DNA from: Mesorhizobium temperatum
GTDB taxonomy: Bacteria > Pseudomonadota > Alphaproteobacteria > Rhizobiales > Rhizobiaceae
Reading direction: 5' to 3'
Length of the DNA stretch: 64,000 nt
Assembly (NCBI RefSeq): GCF_002284575.1
Contig: NZ_NPKJ01000047.1
Location: 30,126-94,125 of the forward strand
In this document: positions 30,047 to 40,778 of the stretch, in pieces
Layout: each line of letters starts with the position of its first letter
How positions within the stretch are numbered: position 1 is the first letter of the stretch
Program-made: the position numbers and the translations under genes
The notes under the pieces: generated by a model
Databases searched by the model: none
What the model was told of the DNA's origin: nothing
What the model saw: the letters and a program-made list of their open reading frames with translations, nothing else

Positions 30047-30072
30047 TTCGCGCCTCGGCGCTGATTTGTTAC
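30047..30072 (-). promoter_or_regulatory. Candidate ECF-type promoter GTAACA-N16-CGAA
   Basis: On the minus strand gtaaca (30072-30067) is followed after exactly 16 bases by cgaa (30050-30047), about 20 bases before the sigma-factor ATG, with ggggag as ribosome site between. The motif matches the GTAACC-N16-CGAA type recognised by alphaproteobacterial SigF-like sigma factors whose anti-sigma is NrsF. It would make the operon autoregulated. Confidence 0.6.
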
Positions 30073-30158
30073 GTGGCCGGCGAAATAATGTCCAAGCCAA
30101 AATATGGGAATATCACGAAGGTTTCACCTCCGGCGCCCGATTACGCAGCTCATCAATC

Positions 30159-30187
30159 TTGACTACACCGATCAGGAATTGATAGGT
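30159..30187 (+). promoter_or_regulatory. Candidate sigma-70 promoter for the Fe(III) uptake operon
   Basis: ttgact (30159-30164), 17 bases, then ataggt (30182-30187), about 48 bases before the fbpA ATG. The -35 is close to consensus and the -10 is weak. No clear iron box was identified beside it. Confidence 0.35.
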
Positions 30188-30234
30188 GCAGCCGTGCTAA
30201 ATCAAGACCATCGAGATCGAGAGGGATGACGTCC

Positions 30235-31242
30235 ATGAAATATGCTCTTTCCGCCCTTGCCGGTGCCACGGCACTTGCAATCAGCCTGATCGCCGGCCCG
30301 GCAATGGCCCAGGACGGCGGCATCATCGTCTACAATGCCCAGCACGAAAGCCTGACCAATGCCTGGGTGGAAGGTTTCACCAAGGAAACCGGCATCAAGG
30401 TCACCGTTCGCCACGGCGGCGACAGCGATTTCTCCAACCAGATCGTCGCCGAAGGCGCCGCCTCGCCGGCTGACGTGTTCCTCACGGAAAACTCACCCGC
30501 CATGGTGCTGGTCGAGTCCGCCGGCCTGTTCGCGCCGGTCGATGCCGATACGCAAGCGCAAGTTCCGCAGGAGTACCAGCCGGCCAGCGGCAAATGGGTG
30601 GGCATCGCCGCGCGCAGCACCGTCTTTGTTTACAACAAGACCAAGCTGACCTCCGAGCAGTTGCCCAAGTCGCTGCTTGATCTCGCCGATCCGAGCTGGA
30701 AGGGACGCTGGGCCGCTTCGCCCTCCGGCGCCGATTTCCAGGCGATCGTCAGCGCCCTTTTGCAGCTCAAGGGTGAGGCCGCAACGGCCGGCTGGCTGAA
30801 GGCGATGAAAGGGAACTTCACCGCCTACAAAGGCAACAGCACGGTGATGAAGGCGGTCAATGCCGGCGAGGTCGAAGGCGGCGTGATCTATCACTATTAC
30901 TACTACGGCGACCAGGCCAAGACCGGCGAGAACAGCAAGAACATCGGGCTCCACTATTTCAAGAACCAGGATCCGGGCGCGTTCGTCTCGGTTTCCGGCG
31001 GTGGCGTGCTGGCCTCCAGCAAGCACCCGAAGGAGGCCCAGGCCTTCCTGAAATGGGTGACCGGCAAGGGTGGTCAGGACGTGCTGAAGACCGGTAATTC
31101 CTTTGAATACGCCGTCGGCAACGGCGCGGATTCCAATCCGGCGCTGGTGCCGCTGGCCGATCTGCAGGCGCCGAAGGTCGACGCGACGACGCTGAACTCC
31201 AAGAAGGTGACCGATCTGATGACGGCAGCCGGCTTGCTTTAG
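30235..31242 (+). CDS. fbpA: Fe(III) ABC transporter substrate-binding protein
   Basis: A periplasmic iron-binding protein of the FbpA class (about 335 residues). The signal peptide ends at AGPAMAQ; the mature protein begins DGGIIVYNAQHE. The tyrosine-rich VIYHYYYYGDQ motif supplies ferric-iron ligands in this class, and DVFLTENSPAMV is also typical. ATG at 30235 is preferred over 30226 because gagaggg then lies nine bases upstream. It heads an operon with a two-module permease and an ATPase. Iron as substrate is inferred from family features. Confidence 0.88.
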   Translation: MKYALSALAGATALAISLIAGPAMAQDGGIIVYNAQHESLTNAWVEGFTKETGIKVTVRHGGDSDFSNQIVAEGAASPADVFLTENSPAMVLVESAGLFAPVDADTQAQVPQEYQPASGKWVGIAARSTVFVYNKTKLTSEQLPKSLLDLADPSWKGRWAASPSGADFQAIVSALLQLKGEAATAGWLKAMKGNFTAYKGNSTVMKAVNAGEVEGGVIYHYYYYGDQAKTGENSKNIGLHYFKNQDPGAFVSVSGGGVLASSKHPKEAQAFLKWVTGKGGQDVLKTGNSFEYAVGNGADSNPALVPLADLQAPKVDATTLNSKKVTDLMTAAGLL

Positions 31243-31273
31243 TCGGCGTTGGTCCTAAAAGGGGCAACCGACT

Positions 31274-31316
31274 GCGCTCCTGCGGGAATTCGCTTCCGCC
31301 GGAGCGCTCTGTTTTT
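31274..31316 (+). terminator. Hairpin with T-run between fbpA and fbpB
   Basis: gcgctcc (31274-31280) pairs with ggagcgc (31301-31307), with an inner gcgggaa/ttccgc stem, followed by tctgttttt. It lies inside the operon after the binding-protein gene, where partial termination would give more binding protein than permease. Confidence 0.65.
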
Positions 31317-31352
31317 CGAGGTGGCATTCGTCCATGACGACAAGCTGCGTTT

Positions 31353-33001
31353 TTGGCCACGTTTGCGGCCCTTCGACCGTTTCCGCCACCGGGCGGCAGC
31401 GGCGCGGCGCCTGAGCTGATGCAGTCTGCGGCCGACCTTGCACGTTCAGGCTTGCCGACCGGCGTGGTGGCTGGGCAATGGACGCGCCGGAGGCCCATAT
31501 CCTGGATTTCGCTCGCCGCCATCCTGGTCTCACTTTTCTCTCTGCTGCCGCTCGCCTTCATCATCTGGATTGCCGTGCAGACCGGCTGGGAAACCGTATC
31601 GGCACTGGTGTTCCGGCCGCGCGTCGGCGAGCTGCTGGTCAACACGCTGCTTTTGGTGGTGCTGGCGGTACCGATCTGCATCGTGCTCTCAGTGGCGCTG
31701 GCCTGGCTGACCGAACGCAGCAGTCTTCCCGGTGCCCGCCTGTGGGCCTGGCTGTCGGTGGCGCCGCTCGCCATCCCCGCCTTCGTGCACAGCTACGCCT
31801 GGATCACCCTGGTGCCGGGACTGCATGGCCTGTGGGCCGGCGTCCTGGTTTCCGTCGTCGCCTATTTCCCGTTCCTCTATCTGCCGGTGGCGGCAGCTTT
31901 GCGCCGGCTCGATCCTGCTCTCGAAGATGCCGCGGCAGCCGTCGGCCTCGGGCCGTGGCGCGTGTTCCGGCGGGTCGTGCTGCCGCAGCTCAGGCTCGCC
32001 ATCTGCGGCGGCTCGCTGCTGGTCGGCCTGCATCTCCTGGCCGAATACGGCCTCTACGTGTTCATCCGCTTCGACACCTTCACCACGGCGATCGTCGACC
32101 AGTTCCAATCGACCTTCAACGGCCCCGCCGCCAACATGCTGGCTGCGGTGCTGGTGACATGCTGTTTCGTGCTGCTTGGGATCGAAGTACTGGTGCGCGG
32201 CGAGGAGCGTTATGCCCGCGTCGGCTCGGGCGCCGCGCGGCAGCAGCAACGCACAAGGCTCGGCCGCGCCACGATCCCGTGCCTGCTGCTGCCGGTCGTC
32301 ACCACCCTGCTGGCGCTGGGCGTGCCGTTCGTCACCATCGGCCGCTGGCTTGTGGCCGGCGGTGCCGATGTCTGGCGCCTCGATGAGATCGGCCTGGCGC
32401 TCGGCCAGACCCTGTTCCTGGCGCTCGCCGGTGCCCTGCTCGCTACCGTCGCCGCCATGCCGATGGCCTGGATCTCGATCCGCGCGCCGGGACCGCTGCA
32501 GCGCCTTCTGGAAGGCTGCAACTACATCGTCGGCTCGCTGCCCGGCGTCGTCGTGGCGCTGGCGCTGGTCACCATCACCGTGCGCATCGCTCTGCCGCTC
32601 TACCAGACCCTGTTCACGATTCTCGTTGCCTATGCATTGATGTTCCTGCCGCGCGCCCTGATCAGCCTGCGGGCGTCGATCGCGCAGGCGCCGGTCGAAC
32701 TCGAACGCGCCGCCGCCAGTCTCGGCCGGTCACCGCTCAAGGCGCTGTGGTCGACGACGATCCGCCTCTCGGCGCCGGGGGCCGCGGCGGGCATGGCGCT
32801 GGTGGCGCTCGGCATCATGAACGAATTGACCGCCACGCAGATGCTGGCGCCCAACGGCACCCGCACGCTGGCGATGGCGTTCTGGGCGCACAGCGGCGAG
32901 ATCGACTATGCATCCGCCGCACCTTACGCCCTCATCATGGTGGCGATGTCGCTGCCCCTGACCTGGCTGCTCTATGTCCAGTCGAAGCGGATGGCCGGAC
33001 G

Positions 33002-33005
<4 letters not shown>
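31353..33005 (+). CDS. fbpB: Fe(III) ABC transporter permease, two fused modules
   Basis: A permease of up to 550 residues with two binding-protein-dependent transport modules, each of about six helices, as in FbpB/SfuB iron permeases. The EAA coupling loops are seen in [24 protein letters not shown] (first half, shown as [11 protein letters not shown] and [12 protein letters not shown]) and [18 protein letters not shown] (second). The start is uncertain: TTG at 31353 or ATG at 31419, neither with a clear ribosome site. The stop overlaps the ATPase start by four bases (atga). Confidence 0.86.
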
Positions 33006-34084
<1,079 letters not shown>

Positions 34085-34133
34085 ACGGTCTTGCGTCTCT
34101 CGCAGTTCGCTGGTTCAGGACGACAGGCTGGCT

Positions 34134-35201
34134 TCAATCGACCCGCTTACCGGCCTGATCGAACCAGTGCAGCTTTTCGGCCCTGGCCACGACGCGCAAC
34201 TGGTCGCCGGGCTTGGCGGTGGCGCGCCCTGAGACGCGCACGACGATACGGCTGCCGGCTGCTGCACAATGAAGAAAGCTTTCGGCACCGACCGGCTCGA
34301 CCGCCTCGACTGTCGCCGGCAGGACGAGCGCACCGGGCAGCGCCTCCGCATTGAAGGTGACGTCGGCATCTTCCGGGCGAAAACCGAGTGTCACGGCTGG
34401 TGTTTCGGGGGCCGCGAAGCCGATCACCGTGCCGTCGGCCAGCATCGGGCCTGAGGAACTTCCGGTCAGCGCCAGAAGATTCATCGGCGGCGCGCCGATG
34501 AAGGAAGCGACGAAGATCGAGGCCGGCTTCTCGTAGATGTCGAGCGGCGCGCCAGTTTGCTCGACCAGTCCGGCGTTCATGACAACAAGGACGTCGGCCA
34601 GCGTCATCGCCTCGAGCTGGTCGTGGGTCACATAGACCGAGGTGACGCCAAGCTTGCGCTGCAAATTCTTGATCTCGACCCGCATCTGCCCGCGCAATTT
34701 GGCATCGAGATTGCTGAGCGGCTCGTCGAACAGGAAGACTTTCGGATTGCGCACGATGGCGCGGCCCATGGCAACACGCTGGCGCTGGCCGCCGGAAAGC
34801 TCGCGCGGGCGCCGGTCGAGCAGCGCCGAGAGCTCCAGCACCTTGGCGGTCGAGCGCACCCTGCTGTCGATCTCGTCCTTCGGCGTGCCGCGGTTGCGCA
34901 GGCCATAGGCCATGTTGTCGTAGACCTTCATATGCGGGTAGAGCGCATAGTTCTGGAACACCATGGCGATGTCGCGCTCGGTCGGGCCAATGGCGTTGAC
35001 CACCTTGCCGTCGATGGCGACTGTACCGGCAGAAATAGTCTCCAACCCGGCGATCATCCTCAGCAGCGTGGACTTGCCGCAGCCGGAGGGGCCGACCAGA
35101 ACGCAAAGCTCCTTGTCGGGAATGGCGATGGAGACGCCCTTCACGGCTTCGACCCCGCTGGGATAGACCTTCTTCACGTCCTTCAGATCAACGGTCGCCA
35201 T
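34134..35201 (-). CDS. ugpC: sn-Glycerol-3-phosphate ABC transporter ATP-binding protein
   Basis: The ATPase of the Ugp importer (355 residues), last gene of ugpBAEC. Walker [10 protein letters not shown], signature [14 protein letters not shown], Walker [13 protein letters not shown] and switch YVTHDQLEA are present. The C-terminal MalK-like TOBE region ([10 protein letters not shown] and onward) is complete. It starts seven bases after the ugpE stop. UgpC-type ATPases are close to MalK, but the gene set around it makes glycerol-3-phosphate the likely substrate. Confidence 0.93.
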   Translation of the reverse strand: MATVDLKDVKKVYPSGVEAVKGVSIAIPDKELCVLVGPSGCGKSTLLRMIAGLETISAGTVAIDGKVVNAIGPTERDIAMVFQNYALYPHMKVYDNMAYGLRNRGTPKDEIDSRVRSTAKVLELSALLDRRPRELSGGQRQRVAMGRAIVRNPKVFLFDEPLSNLDAKLRGQMRVEIKNLQRKLGVTSVYVTHDQLEAMTLADVLVVMNAGLVEQTGAPLDIYEKPASIFVASFIGAPPMNLLALTGSSSGPMLADGTVIGFAAPETPAVTLGFRPEDADVTFNAEALPGALVLPATVEAVEPVGAESFLHCAAAGSRIVVRVSGRATAKPGDQLRVVARAEKLHWFDQAGKRVD

Positions 35202-35208
35202 CGGCTTC

Positions 35209-36057
35209 TCACTTTTCGGATTCGACCAGGCCGCGCACGAACCAGCGTTGCATCAGCACAACCACCAGGATCGGCGGCACAATGGCCAGCATCGCTGTGA
35301 CCATGACCAGGTGCCATTCGGTATCGGCATCGGCGAAGGAAACCATCTTTCTCAGTGCGATGACGATGGTGTTCATATCGTTGCTGTTGGTGACGAGCAG
35401 CGGCCAAAGATACTGCGTCCAGCCATAGATGAAGAGGATCACGAACAGCGCCGCGATGTTGGTGCGCGACAGTGGCAAGAGGATATCGAAGAAGAAGCGC
35501 CATGGCCCGGCGCCGTCGACGCGCGCCGCCTCGACCAATTCGCCCGGTATGGTCATGAAGAACTGGCGGAACAGCAGCGTCGCGGTGGCCGAGGCGATCA
35601 GCGGGATGATCAGGCCGGCATAGGTGTCGATCATGCCGAGATCGACCATCACCTTGTAGGTCGGCAGGATGCGCACCTCCACGGGAAGCATCAAGGTGAT
35701 GAAGATCAGCCAGAAGAAGGTCATGCGCAGGGGAAAGCGGAAGAACACGATCGCGTAGGCCGAGAGGATCGAGATGAAGATCTTTCCCACCGCAACGCCG
35801 AGCGCCATGACCGTGGTGTTGAGGAGCAGTTGGCCAACGCTGACACCGCCGATGCGACCAATGCCGCCGAACAGCGCCTCGCTGTAATTGTTCCAGAGCT
35901 GGCCGCCGGGCAAGAGCGGCAGCGGCGGCCTGAGGATGGTTTGCAGCGTGTGTGTCGAGGCAACGAAGGTGTAGTAGATCGGAAAAGCCACGATCAATAT
36001 GCCGAGGATGAGCACGGCATGGGCGATGAAGGTGCGGAGCGGGGACTGGCCGATCAT
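35209..36057 (-). CDS. ugpE: sn-Glycerol-3-phosphate ABC transporter permease UgpE
   Basis: A 282-residue permease with six helices. The EAA coupling motif is in [20 protein letters not shown], and the N-terminus [18 protein letters not shown] is typical of UgpE. ATG at 36057 is chosen because gagg lies six bases upstream; a TTG at 36069 in the same frame would overlap the ugpA stop. It pairs with UgpA to form the membrane channel. Confidence 0.93.
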   Translation of the reverse strand: MIGQSPLRTFIAHAVLILGILIVAFPIYYTFVASTHTLQTILRPPLPLLPGGQLWNNYSEALFGGIGRIGGVSVGQLLLNTTVMALGVAVGKIFISILSAYAIVFFRFPLRMTFFWLIFITLMLPVEVRILPTYKVMVDLGMIDTYAGLIIPLIASATATLLFRQFFMTIPGELVEAARVDGAGPWRFFFDILLPLSRTNIAALFVILFIYGWTQYLWPLLVTNSNDMNTIVIALRKMVSFADADTEWHLVMVTAMLAIVPPILVVVLMQRWFVRGLVESEK

Positions 36058-36065
36058 CGCTGCCC

Positions 36066-36950
36066 TCAACCGTAATGAACTTTGCGTTCCACGTAGCGGA
36101 ACTGGATGGCAGTGAGCGCAATGACGATGGCCATCAGGATGACCGACTGCGCCGCCGAGTCGCCCAGGATCAGATTGACGAAGCCGTCATTGTAGACCTT
36201 GTAGACCAGCGTCTCGGTCGTCTTGCCCGGCCCGCCGCCGGTGACGGCATGAACGATGCCGAAAGTGTCGAACAGGGCATAGACGGTGTTGACGACCAGC
36301 AGGAAAAAGGTGGTCGGCGCAAGCAGCGGGAAGACGATGGTCCAGAAGCGCTTGGTCTCGCCGGCGCCATCCATGGCCGCCGCTTCGATCAGCGTTTTCG
36401 GCACCGCCTGCAGGCCAGCGACGAAGAACAGGAAATTGTAGCTGATCTGCTTCCAGGCAGCCGCCGACACCAGCAGGATCATGGCGTGGGTGCCGTTGAG
36501 CAGCGGGTCCCATGCGATGCCGAGGCTTCTCAGCAAATAGGCCAACGAGCCGATCGAAGGATTGAACAGAAAAAGCCACAGCATCCCGGCAATCGCCGGC
36601 GCCACGGCATAAGGCCATATCAACAGTGTGCGGTAGAGGCCTTTGCCGCGCACTGCCTTCTCGGCCATGACCGCAAGCAAGAGGGCCACACCCATGGCAA
36701 CGATCGCGGTCGCAAGCGAGAACACCACCGTGACCTTGATCGAGTTGAGGTAGGCCGGATCGGCCAGCACCTTGCGGAAATTGGCGAACCAGACGAACTT
36801 GGTCCTCAGCCCGAACGGGTCTTGCCTGAGCATCGACTGGTAAAGCGCCTGACCGGCCGGCCAGTAGAAGAAAACCAGTGTTATGGCGAGTTGTGGCGCC
36901 ACCAGCAGGTAGGGCAGGATCTTGTTGGGAAAGACGATGCGTGGAGACAG
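36066..36950 (-). CDS. ugpA: sn-Glycerol-3-phosphate ABC transporter permease UgpA (non-canonical start)
   Basis: The second Ugp permease, with six helices and the coupling motif [18 protein letters not shown]. The first canonical start in frame is GTG at 36902, which falls inside a conserved N-terminal stretch. The codons before it read PNKILPYLL and then VAPQLAITL, as in other UgpA proteins. Upstream to the in-frame TAG near 36964 only CTG (36950) and ATC (36956) are possible initiators, with gaggg nine bases before the CTG. I extend the gene to CTG 36950 on this basis. The alternative is a slightly truncated protein from 36902. Confidence 0.85.
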   Translation of the reverse strand: MSPRIVFPNKILPYLLVAPQLAITLVFFYWPAGQALYQSMLRQDPFGLRTKFVWFANFRKVLADPAYLNSIKVTVVFSLATAIVAMGVALLLAVMAEKAVRGKGLYRTLLIWPYAVAPAIAGMLWLFLFNPSIGSLAYLLRSLGIAWDPLLNGTHAMILLVSAAAWKQISYNFLFFVAGLQAVPKTLIEAAAMDGAGETKRFWTIVFPLLAPTTFFLLVVNTVYALFDTFGIVHAVTGGGPGKTTETLVYKVYNDGFVNLILGDSAAQSVILMAIVIALTAIQFRYVERKVHYG

Positions 36951-36978
36951 GCTGATTTTCCCTCGCTATCCAGGGGGC

Positions 36979-37002
36979 GCCCACGCGAGCTCGCGTGGGC
37001 GA
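36979..37002. repeat. 24-base perfect palindrome between ugpB and ugpA
   Basis: The sequence centred on gagctc is a perfect 12 plus 12 palindrome (cgcccacgcgag and its complement). It lies 30 bases after the ugpB stop. It could protect the ugpB mRNA end, so that more binding protein than permease is made, or be an operator. There is no T-run. Confidence 0.7.
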
Positions 37003-37032
37003 TATTCCAATCGACCAACCGAGATAATCTCG

Positions 37033-38343
37033 TCAGTTCTCTAGCGCTTCCTTGATCGCGGCGTTGCCGCGCGTGACCGCGTTGTCAAGCGCCTGCTGAG
37101 CGGTTTGCTGGCCGGCCAGCATCTTCTCCAACTCCTCGTTCTGGATATCGCGCACCTGCGGCAGATTCGGCAGGCGCACACCCTTCGAGTTGTCGGTCGG
37201 CGCCTTGCCCGTCATCTGCAGGATGGGTGTCTCGCGGCCGGGGTTCTTGTCATAGAAGCCTGATTTCTTGGTCGCCTCGTAGGCGGCGAGCGTCACCGGC
37301 AGGTATCCCGACTTCTGGTGCAGATATTCCTGCACATCGGTCTTGGACAGGTAGGCGAAGAAGGCCGCGACGCCCTTATATTGCTCGTCCGATTTGTTGC
37401 CGAACACCCACAGGCTGGCACCGCCCGGCGTGGTGTTCTGCGGTGCGCCCTTGGCGTCGGTATCGTAGGGAAGCTGGCCGATGCCATAGTTCATGCCGGA
37501 CTTGACGATGTCGCCGAGGCCGCCCGAGGATTCGGTGAAGATGCCGCATTCGCCGGCAAGGAAGATCTGCTTGGCTTCGGAGGTGCGCCCGCCATATTTG
37601 AAGGTGCCGTCCTTGGCCAGGTCTGCGAGCGCCTGGAAGTGGTTGACGAAAATCGGCGCATTGATCTTGAGCTCGACATCACCGCCGGCGAGGCCGTTCT
37701 GCTGGGTGGCCCACGACACATCATTCCATGCCGCGAAATTCTCCAGATGGATCCAGGTCAGCCAGGTCGAGGTATAGCCGCATGAGGCGGCGCCGCTCGT
37801 CTTGATCTTCTTGGCAGCTTCCCACACCTCGTTCCAGGTCTTCGGCGGGCTGCTCACGTCGAGGCCCGCTTTCTGGAAGATGTCCTTACTGTAGTAGAGG
37901 ATCGGCGAGGAGGAGTTGTAGGGGAAGGACAGCATGGTGCCGTCCGGCTTCGAATAATAGCCGACGATGCCGGGCAGATACTGGCTCTTGTCGAAGGTCA
38001 TCCCGGCACCGGTCATCACCTCGGCCACCGGCTTGATCGCACCCTCGGCCGCCATCATCACGCCGGTGCCGACATCGAACACCTGGAGAATATCGGGCGC
38101 CTGTCCGGCGCGGAAGGCAGCGATGCCGGCATTCAGCGTCTCGGGATAGGTGCCCTTGAACACCGGAACCAGCTCATAGTCGCTCTGGCTGGCGTTGAAA
38201 TCCTTGGAGATCTTGTCGACGACCTCGGCGTTGGCGCCGGTCATGGCGTGCCACCAGCTGATCTGCGTGACGGCGAAAGCGGAGGTGGTGGAAAGCAGGG
38301 TCATGGTGGCGGCGACACCGGCCGCGAAGCCGAAGAACTTCAT
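37033..38343 (-). CDS. ugpB: sn-Glycerol-3-phosphate-binding periplasmic protein
   Basis: The binding protein of the Ugp importer, 436 residues. The signal peptide ends near AFAVTQ. Family features include ISWWHAMTGANAEVVDKI, PYNSSSPILYYSKDIFQKAG and the C-terminal VRLPNLPQVRDIQNEELE, close to known UgpB proteins. It leads the operon ugpB-ugpA-ugpE-ugpC. The upstream region 38344-38555 must hold its promoter; I could not define a Pho box there with confidence. Confidence 0.95.
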   Translation of the reverse strand: MKFFGFAAGVAATMTLLSTTSAFAVTQISWWHAMTGANAEVVDKISKDFNASQSDYELVPVFKGTYPETLNAGIAAFRAGQAPDILQVFDVGTGVMMAAEGAIKPVAEVMTGAGMTFDKSQYLPGIVGYYSKPDGTMLSFPYNSSSPILYYSKDIFQKAGLDVSSPPKTWNEVWEAAKKIKTSGAASCGYTSTWLTWIHLENFAAWNDVSWATQQNGLAGGDVELKINAPIFVNHFQALADLAKDGTFKYGGRTSEAKQIFLAGECGIFTESSGGLGDIVKSGMNYGIGQLPYDTDAKGAPQNTTPGGASLWVFGNKSDEQYKGVAAFFAYLSKTDVQEYLHQKSGYLPVTLAAYEATKKSGFYDKNPGRETPILQMTGKAPTDNSKGVRLPNLPQVRDIQNEELEKMLAGQQTAQQALDNAVTRGNAAIKEALEN

Positions 38344-38555
38344 GTTTCATCTCCCGTTTTGTCATTGGCGAAAGGGCACTCTCGCAAAGGCAATATGTGC
38401 CGCTCGTGACAATTGGACAACGGTTTTGTTGCGGATCGATGAACTCGATCTCCACTTAAAGTGGTGCACGCTTGCCAATGGGAATCGATGGAAAGGAATT
38501 GCCAAGCCGGCTTACTGTTCGAACAAGGGCGATGGGGACCGTCAATCGCCGGCGC

Positions 38556-38657
38556 CTAAAGCGCGTCGCGTTTGAATGGATTCATGCGACGCGCTTTAGG
38601 TTCTTGTTTTGACGCATGTCGTTATCGCACTGCGCATTTTTGCGCGACATGCATTAG
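38556..38657. repeat. Two-palindrome intergenic repeat (family E), copy 2
   Basis: ctaaagcgcgtcgc (38556-38569) and gcgacgcgctttag (38586-38599) form a perfect 14-bp inverted repeat. A second palindrome, gcatgtcg with cgacatgc, follows. Overall it matches 8899-9000. Its right end reads gcattag and provides the TAA stop of the tlpA-like gene on the minus strand. The architecture of two large palindromes in about 100 bases recalls the RIME elements described from rhizobia. Confidence 0.8.
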
Positions 38658-39340
38658 TCCGACTTGCCGAGCGCCGTCTCGACCAGCCGCTTGGCATCGG
38701 GGCTCGACCACTCGGCAGGGCCGTTCATGTGAGCGATCAGGCAGCCTTCACCGTCGATCAGCATGGTGACCGGCAGGCCGAGCGCCAGGCCGCGCGTCTT
38801 GAGATCGTTGAACAGCGCCATCGTCGAATCACGGTAGTAGCCGAGCGCCTCGACGCCGGTTTCCTCGAGGAACTTCTTCGGCTTGGTGTCGTCGCCGGCA
38901 TCGACATTGACCGCGACGACCTCGAAGGCGTCGCTGCCCATTTCTTTCTGCAGCGCGTCGAGCGCCGGCATTTCGGCGCGGCACGGCGCGCACCATGTCG
39001 CCCACAGATTGAGCAGCACCGTCTTGCCGGCATGGTCGGCGAGCGTCATCGGCTTGCCGCCAGGGTCGTTGAAGGCAAGGCTTTTCAGCGATTGCGGCGG
39101 ATCGGCCGGCAAGAGTGCGGCAACCTGGCCGGTGGCAGCCGCCGCGACCGTCTTGGCGCGGTCAGCCTTGGCGGCACAGGCGACATCGTCCTTGCTGTCG
39201 TCAACGGCGACTTGAGCGGGCGCGTTGTTGCCAGAACCGCTCTCGCTGACATATACCGCGACCGCGCCGGCCAGCACGCCCGCCACCAAAGCGGCGAGGA
39301 TGAGGCGCGGGGCCGGAAAAAATCGATTGCCGTCTGCCAT
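38654..39340 (-). CDS. TlpA-family thiol:disulfide reductase
   Basis: A membrane-anchored periplasmic thioredoxin (228 residues). A single N-terminal helix (about residues 12-32) is an anchor, followed by a low-complexity linker and a thioredoxin fold with the active site [14 protein letters not shown]. The cis-proline is in GLPVTML. TlpA-type proteins reduce disulfides needed for cytochrome oxidase copper-site or cytochrome c assembly in rhizobia. It is divergent from argH by 35 bases. The stop codon lies within a dispersed repeat. Confidence 0.9.
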   Translation of the reverse strand: MADGNRFFPAPRLILAALVAGVLAGAVAVYVSESGSGNNAPAQVAVDDSKDDVACAAKADRAKTVAAAATGQVAALLPADPPQSLKSLAFNDPGGKPMTLADHAGKTVLLNLWATWCAPCRAEMPALDALQKEMGSDAFEVVAVNVDAGDDTKPKKFLEETGVEALGYYRDSTMALFNDLKTRGLALGLPVTMLIDGEGCLIAHMNGPAEWSSPDAKRLVETALGKSD

Positions 39341-39375
39341 TTTTTAAAAACTGCTCCGGAGCACGGGTTATAGCG

Positions 39376-40776
39376 ATGAGCGACAAGAAGGCCAGCAACC
39401 AGATGTGGGGGGGACGTTTTGCCTCGGGTCCGGCCGCGATCATGGAAGCCATCAACGCGTCGATCACGTTCGACCGCAAGCTCTACGCGCAGGATATAAG
39501 AGGCTCGATCGCCCATAGCGAGATGCTGGCGCAAACGGGCATTATTTCGGCGGCCGATCAAGAAAAAATCGCTCACGGGCTGAACACGATCCTGGCAGAG
39601 ATCGAAGCCGGCACGTTCGAGTTCTCGACCAGGCTGGAAGACATCCACATGAATGTCGAGGCTCGCCTTGCCGAGCTGATCGGGCCGGCCGCCGGCCGCC
39701 TGCACACCGCCCGTTCGCGCAACGACCAGGTGGCGGTCGATCTCAGACTGTGGGTCAAGGACGAGTGCTTTCGGGTCGCCGAGGCGCTGAAGGGCCTGAT
39801 CACGGCGTTCCTGGAACGGGCCGAGGAGCATGCGGCAACTGTGATGCCTGGCTTCACCCATATGCAGGCGGCGCAGCCGGTGACCTTCGGCCATCACTGC
39901 ATGGCCTATGTCGAGATGTTTTCGCGCGATCTGTCGCGTGTTCGCGACGCCATCGAACGGATGGACGAAAGCCCGCTCGGCGCGGCCGCCCTTGCCGGCA
40001 CCAGCTTTCCGATCGACCGGCACAAGACGGCGAAGGCGCTCGGCTTCCGCGAGCCGATGCGCAATTCGCTGGACAGCGTTTCGGACCGCGATTTCGCGCT
40101 TGAATTCTTAGGGCTGGCGGCGATCTGCGCGACGCATCTGTCGCGGCTGGCCGAAGAGATCATCATCTGGTCGACGCCGCAATTCGGCTTCGTCAGGCTG
40201 TCGGACTCATTCTCTACCGGCTCCTCGATTATGCCGCAGAAAAAGAACCCCGACGCCGCCGAACTGGTTCGCGGCAAGACCGGCCGCGTCACTGGCCATC
40301 TGGTCGGCCTGCTGACGGTGATGAAGGGCATGCCGCTGACCTATGGCAAGGACATGCAGGAGGACAAGGAATCCGTGTTCGACGCCGCCGAGACGCTCGA
40401 CCTGATGCTGGCGGCGATGACCGGCATGGTGCGCGACATGACGGTGAATGCCGCCGCCATGAAGAAGGCCGCCGGGTCAGGCTATGCGACCGCGACCGAT
40501 CTCGCCGACTGGCTGGTGCGCACGCTCGGCCTGCCGTTCCGCGAGGCGCATCATGTCACCGGCCGCGCGGTGGCGCTGGCCGAAGAGAGGAAGATCGGGC
40601 TCGACAGGCTGCCGCTGGAAGACTTGCAGTCCATTCACCCCGGCATCACGGCGGACGTGTTTTCCGTGCTTGCCGTGCAGAACTCAGTGAAGAGCCGCAC
40701 GAGCTTCGGCGGCACCGCGCCGTCGGAAGTGAGGAAGCAGATCCGATACTGGAAAAAGCACATCGCCAAGGCGTGA
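39376..40776 (+). CDS. argH: Argininosuccinate lyase
   Basis: The last step of arginine biosynthesis, splitting argininosuccinate into arginine and fumarate. 466 residues, full length. The signature [12 protein letters not shown] is present, as are [11 protein letters not shown] near the start and the [14 protein letters not shown] region with the catalytic histidine. Argininosuccinate synthase is not in this window. A very large hairpin starts two bases after the stop, and the LptM-like and lysA genes follow. Confidence 0.98.
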   Translation: MSDKKASNQMWGGRFASGPAAIMEAINASITFDRKLYAQDIRGSIAHSEMLAQTGIISAADQEKIAHGLNTILAEIEAGTFEFSTRLEDIHMNVEARLAELIGPAAGRLHTARSRNDQVAVDLRLWVKDECFRVAEALKGLITAFLERAEEHAATVMPGFTHMQAAQPVTFGHHCMAYVEMFSRDLSRVRDAIERMDESPLGAAALAGTSFPIDRHKTAKALGFREPMRNSLDSVSDRDFALEFLGLAAICATHLSRLAEEIIIWSTPQFGFVRLSDSFSTGSSIMPQKKNPDAAELVRGKTGRVTGHLVGLLTVMKGMPLTYGKDMQEDKESVFDAAETLDLMLAAMTGMVRDMTVNAAAMKKAAGSGYATATDLADWLVRTLGLPFREAHHVTGRAVALAEERKIGLDRLPLEDLQSIHPGITADVFSVLAVQNSVKSRTSFGGTAPSEVRKQIRYWKKHIAKA

Positions 40777-40778
40777 TG

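Noticed and set aside
31478..32386. 302-codon frame inside fbpB
   Set aside because: Alternate frame within a well supported permease; Arg/Ala/Pro-rich with no membrane segments.
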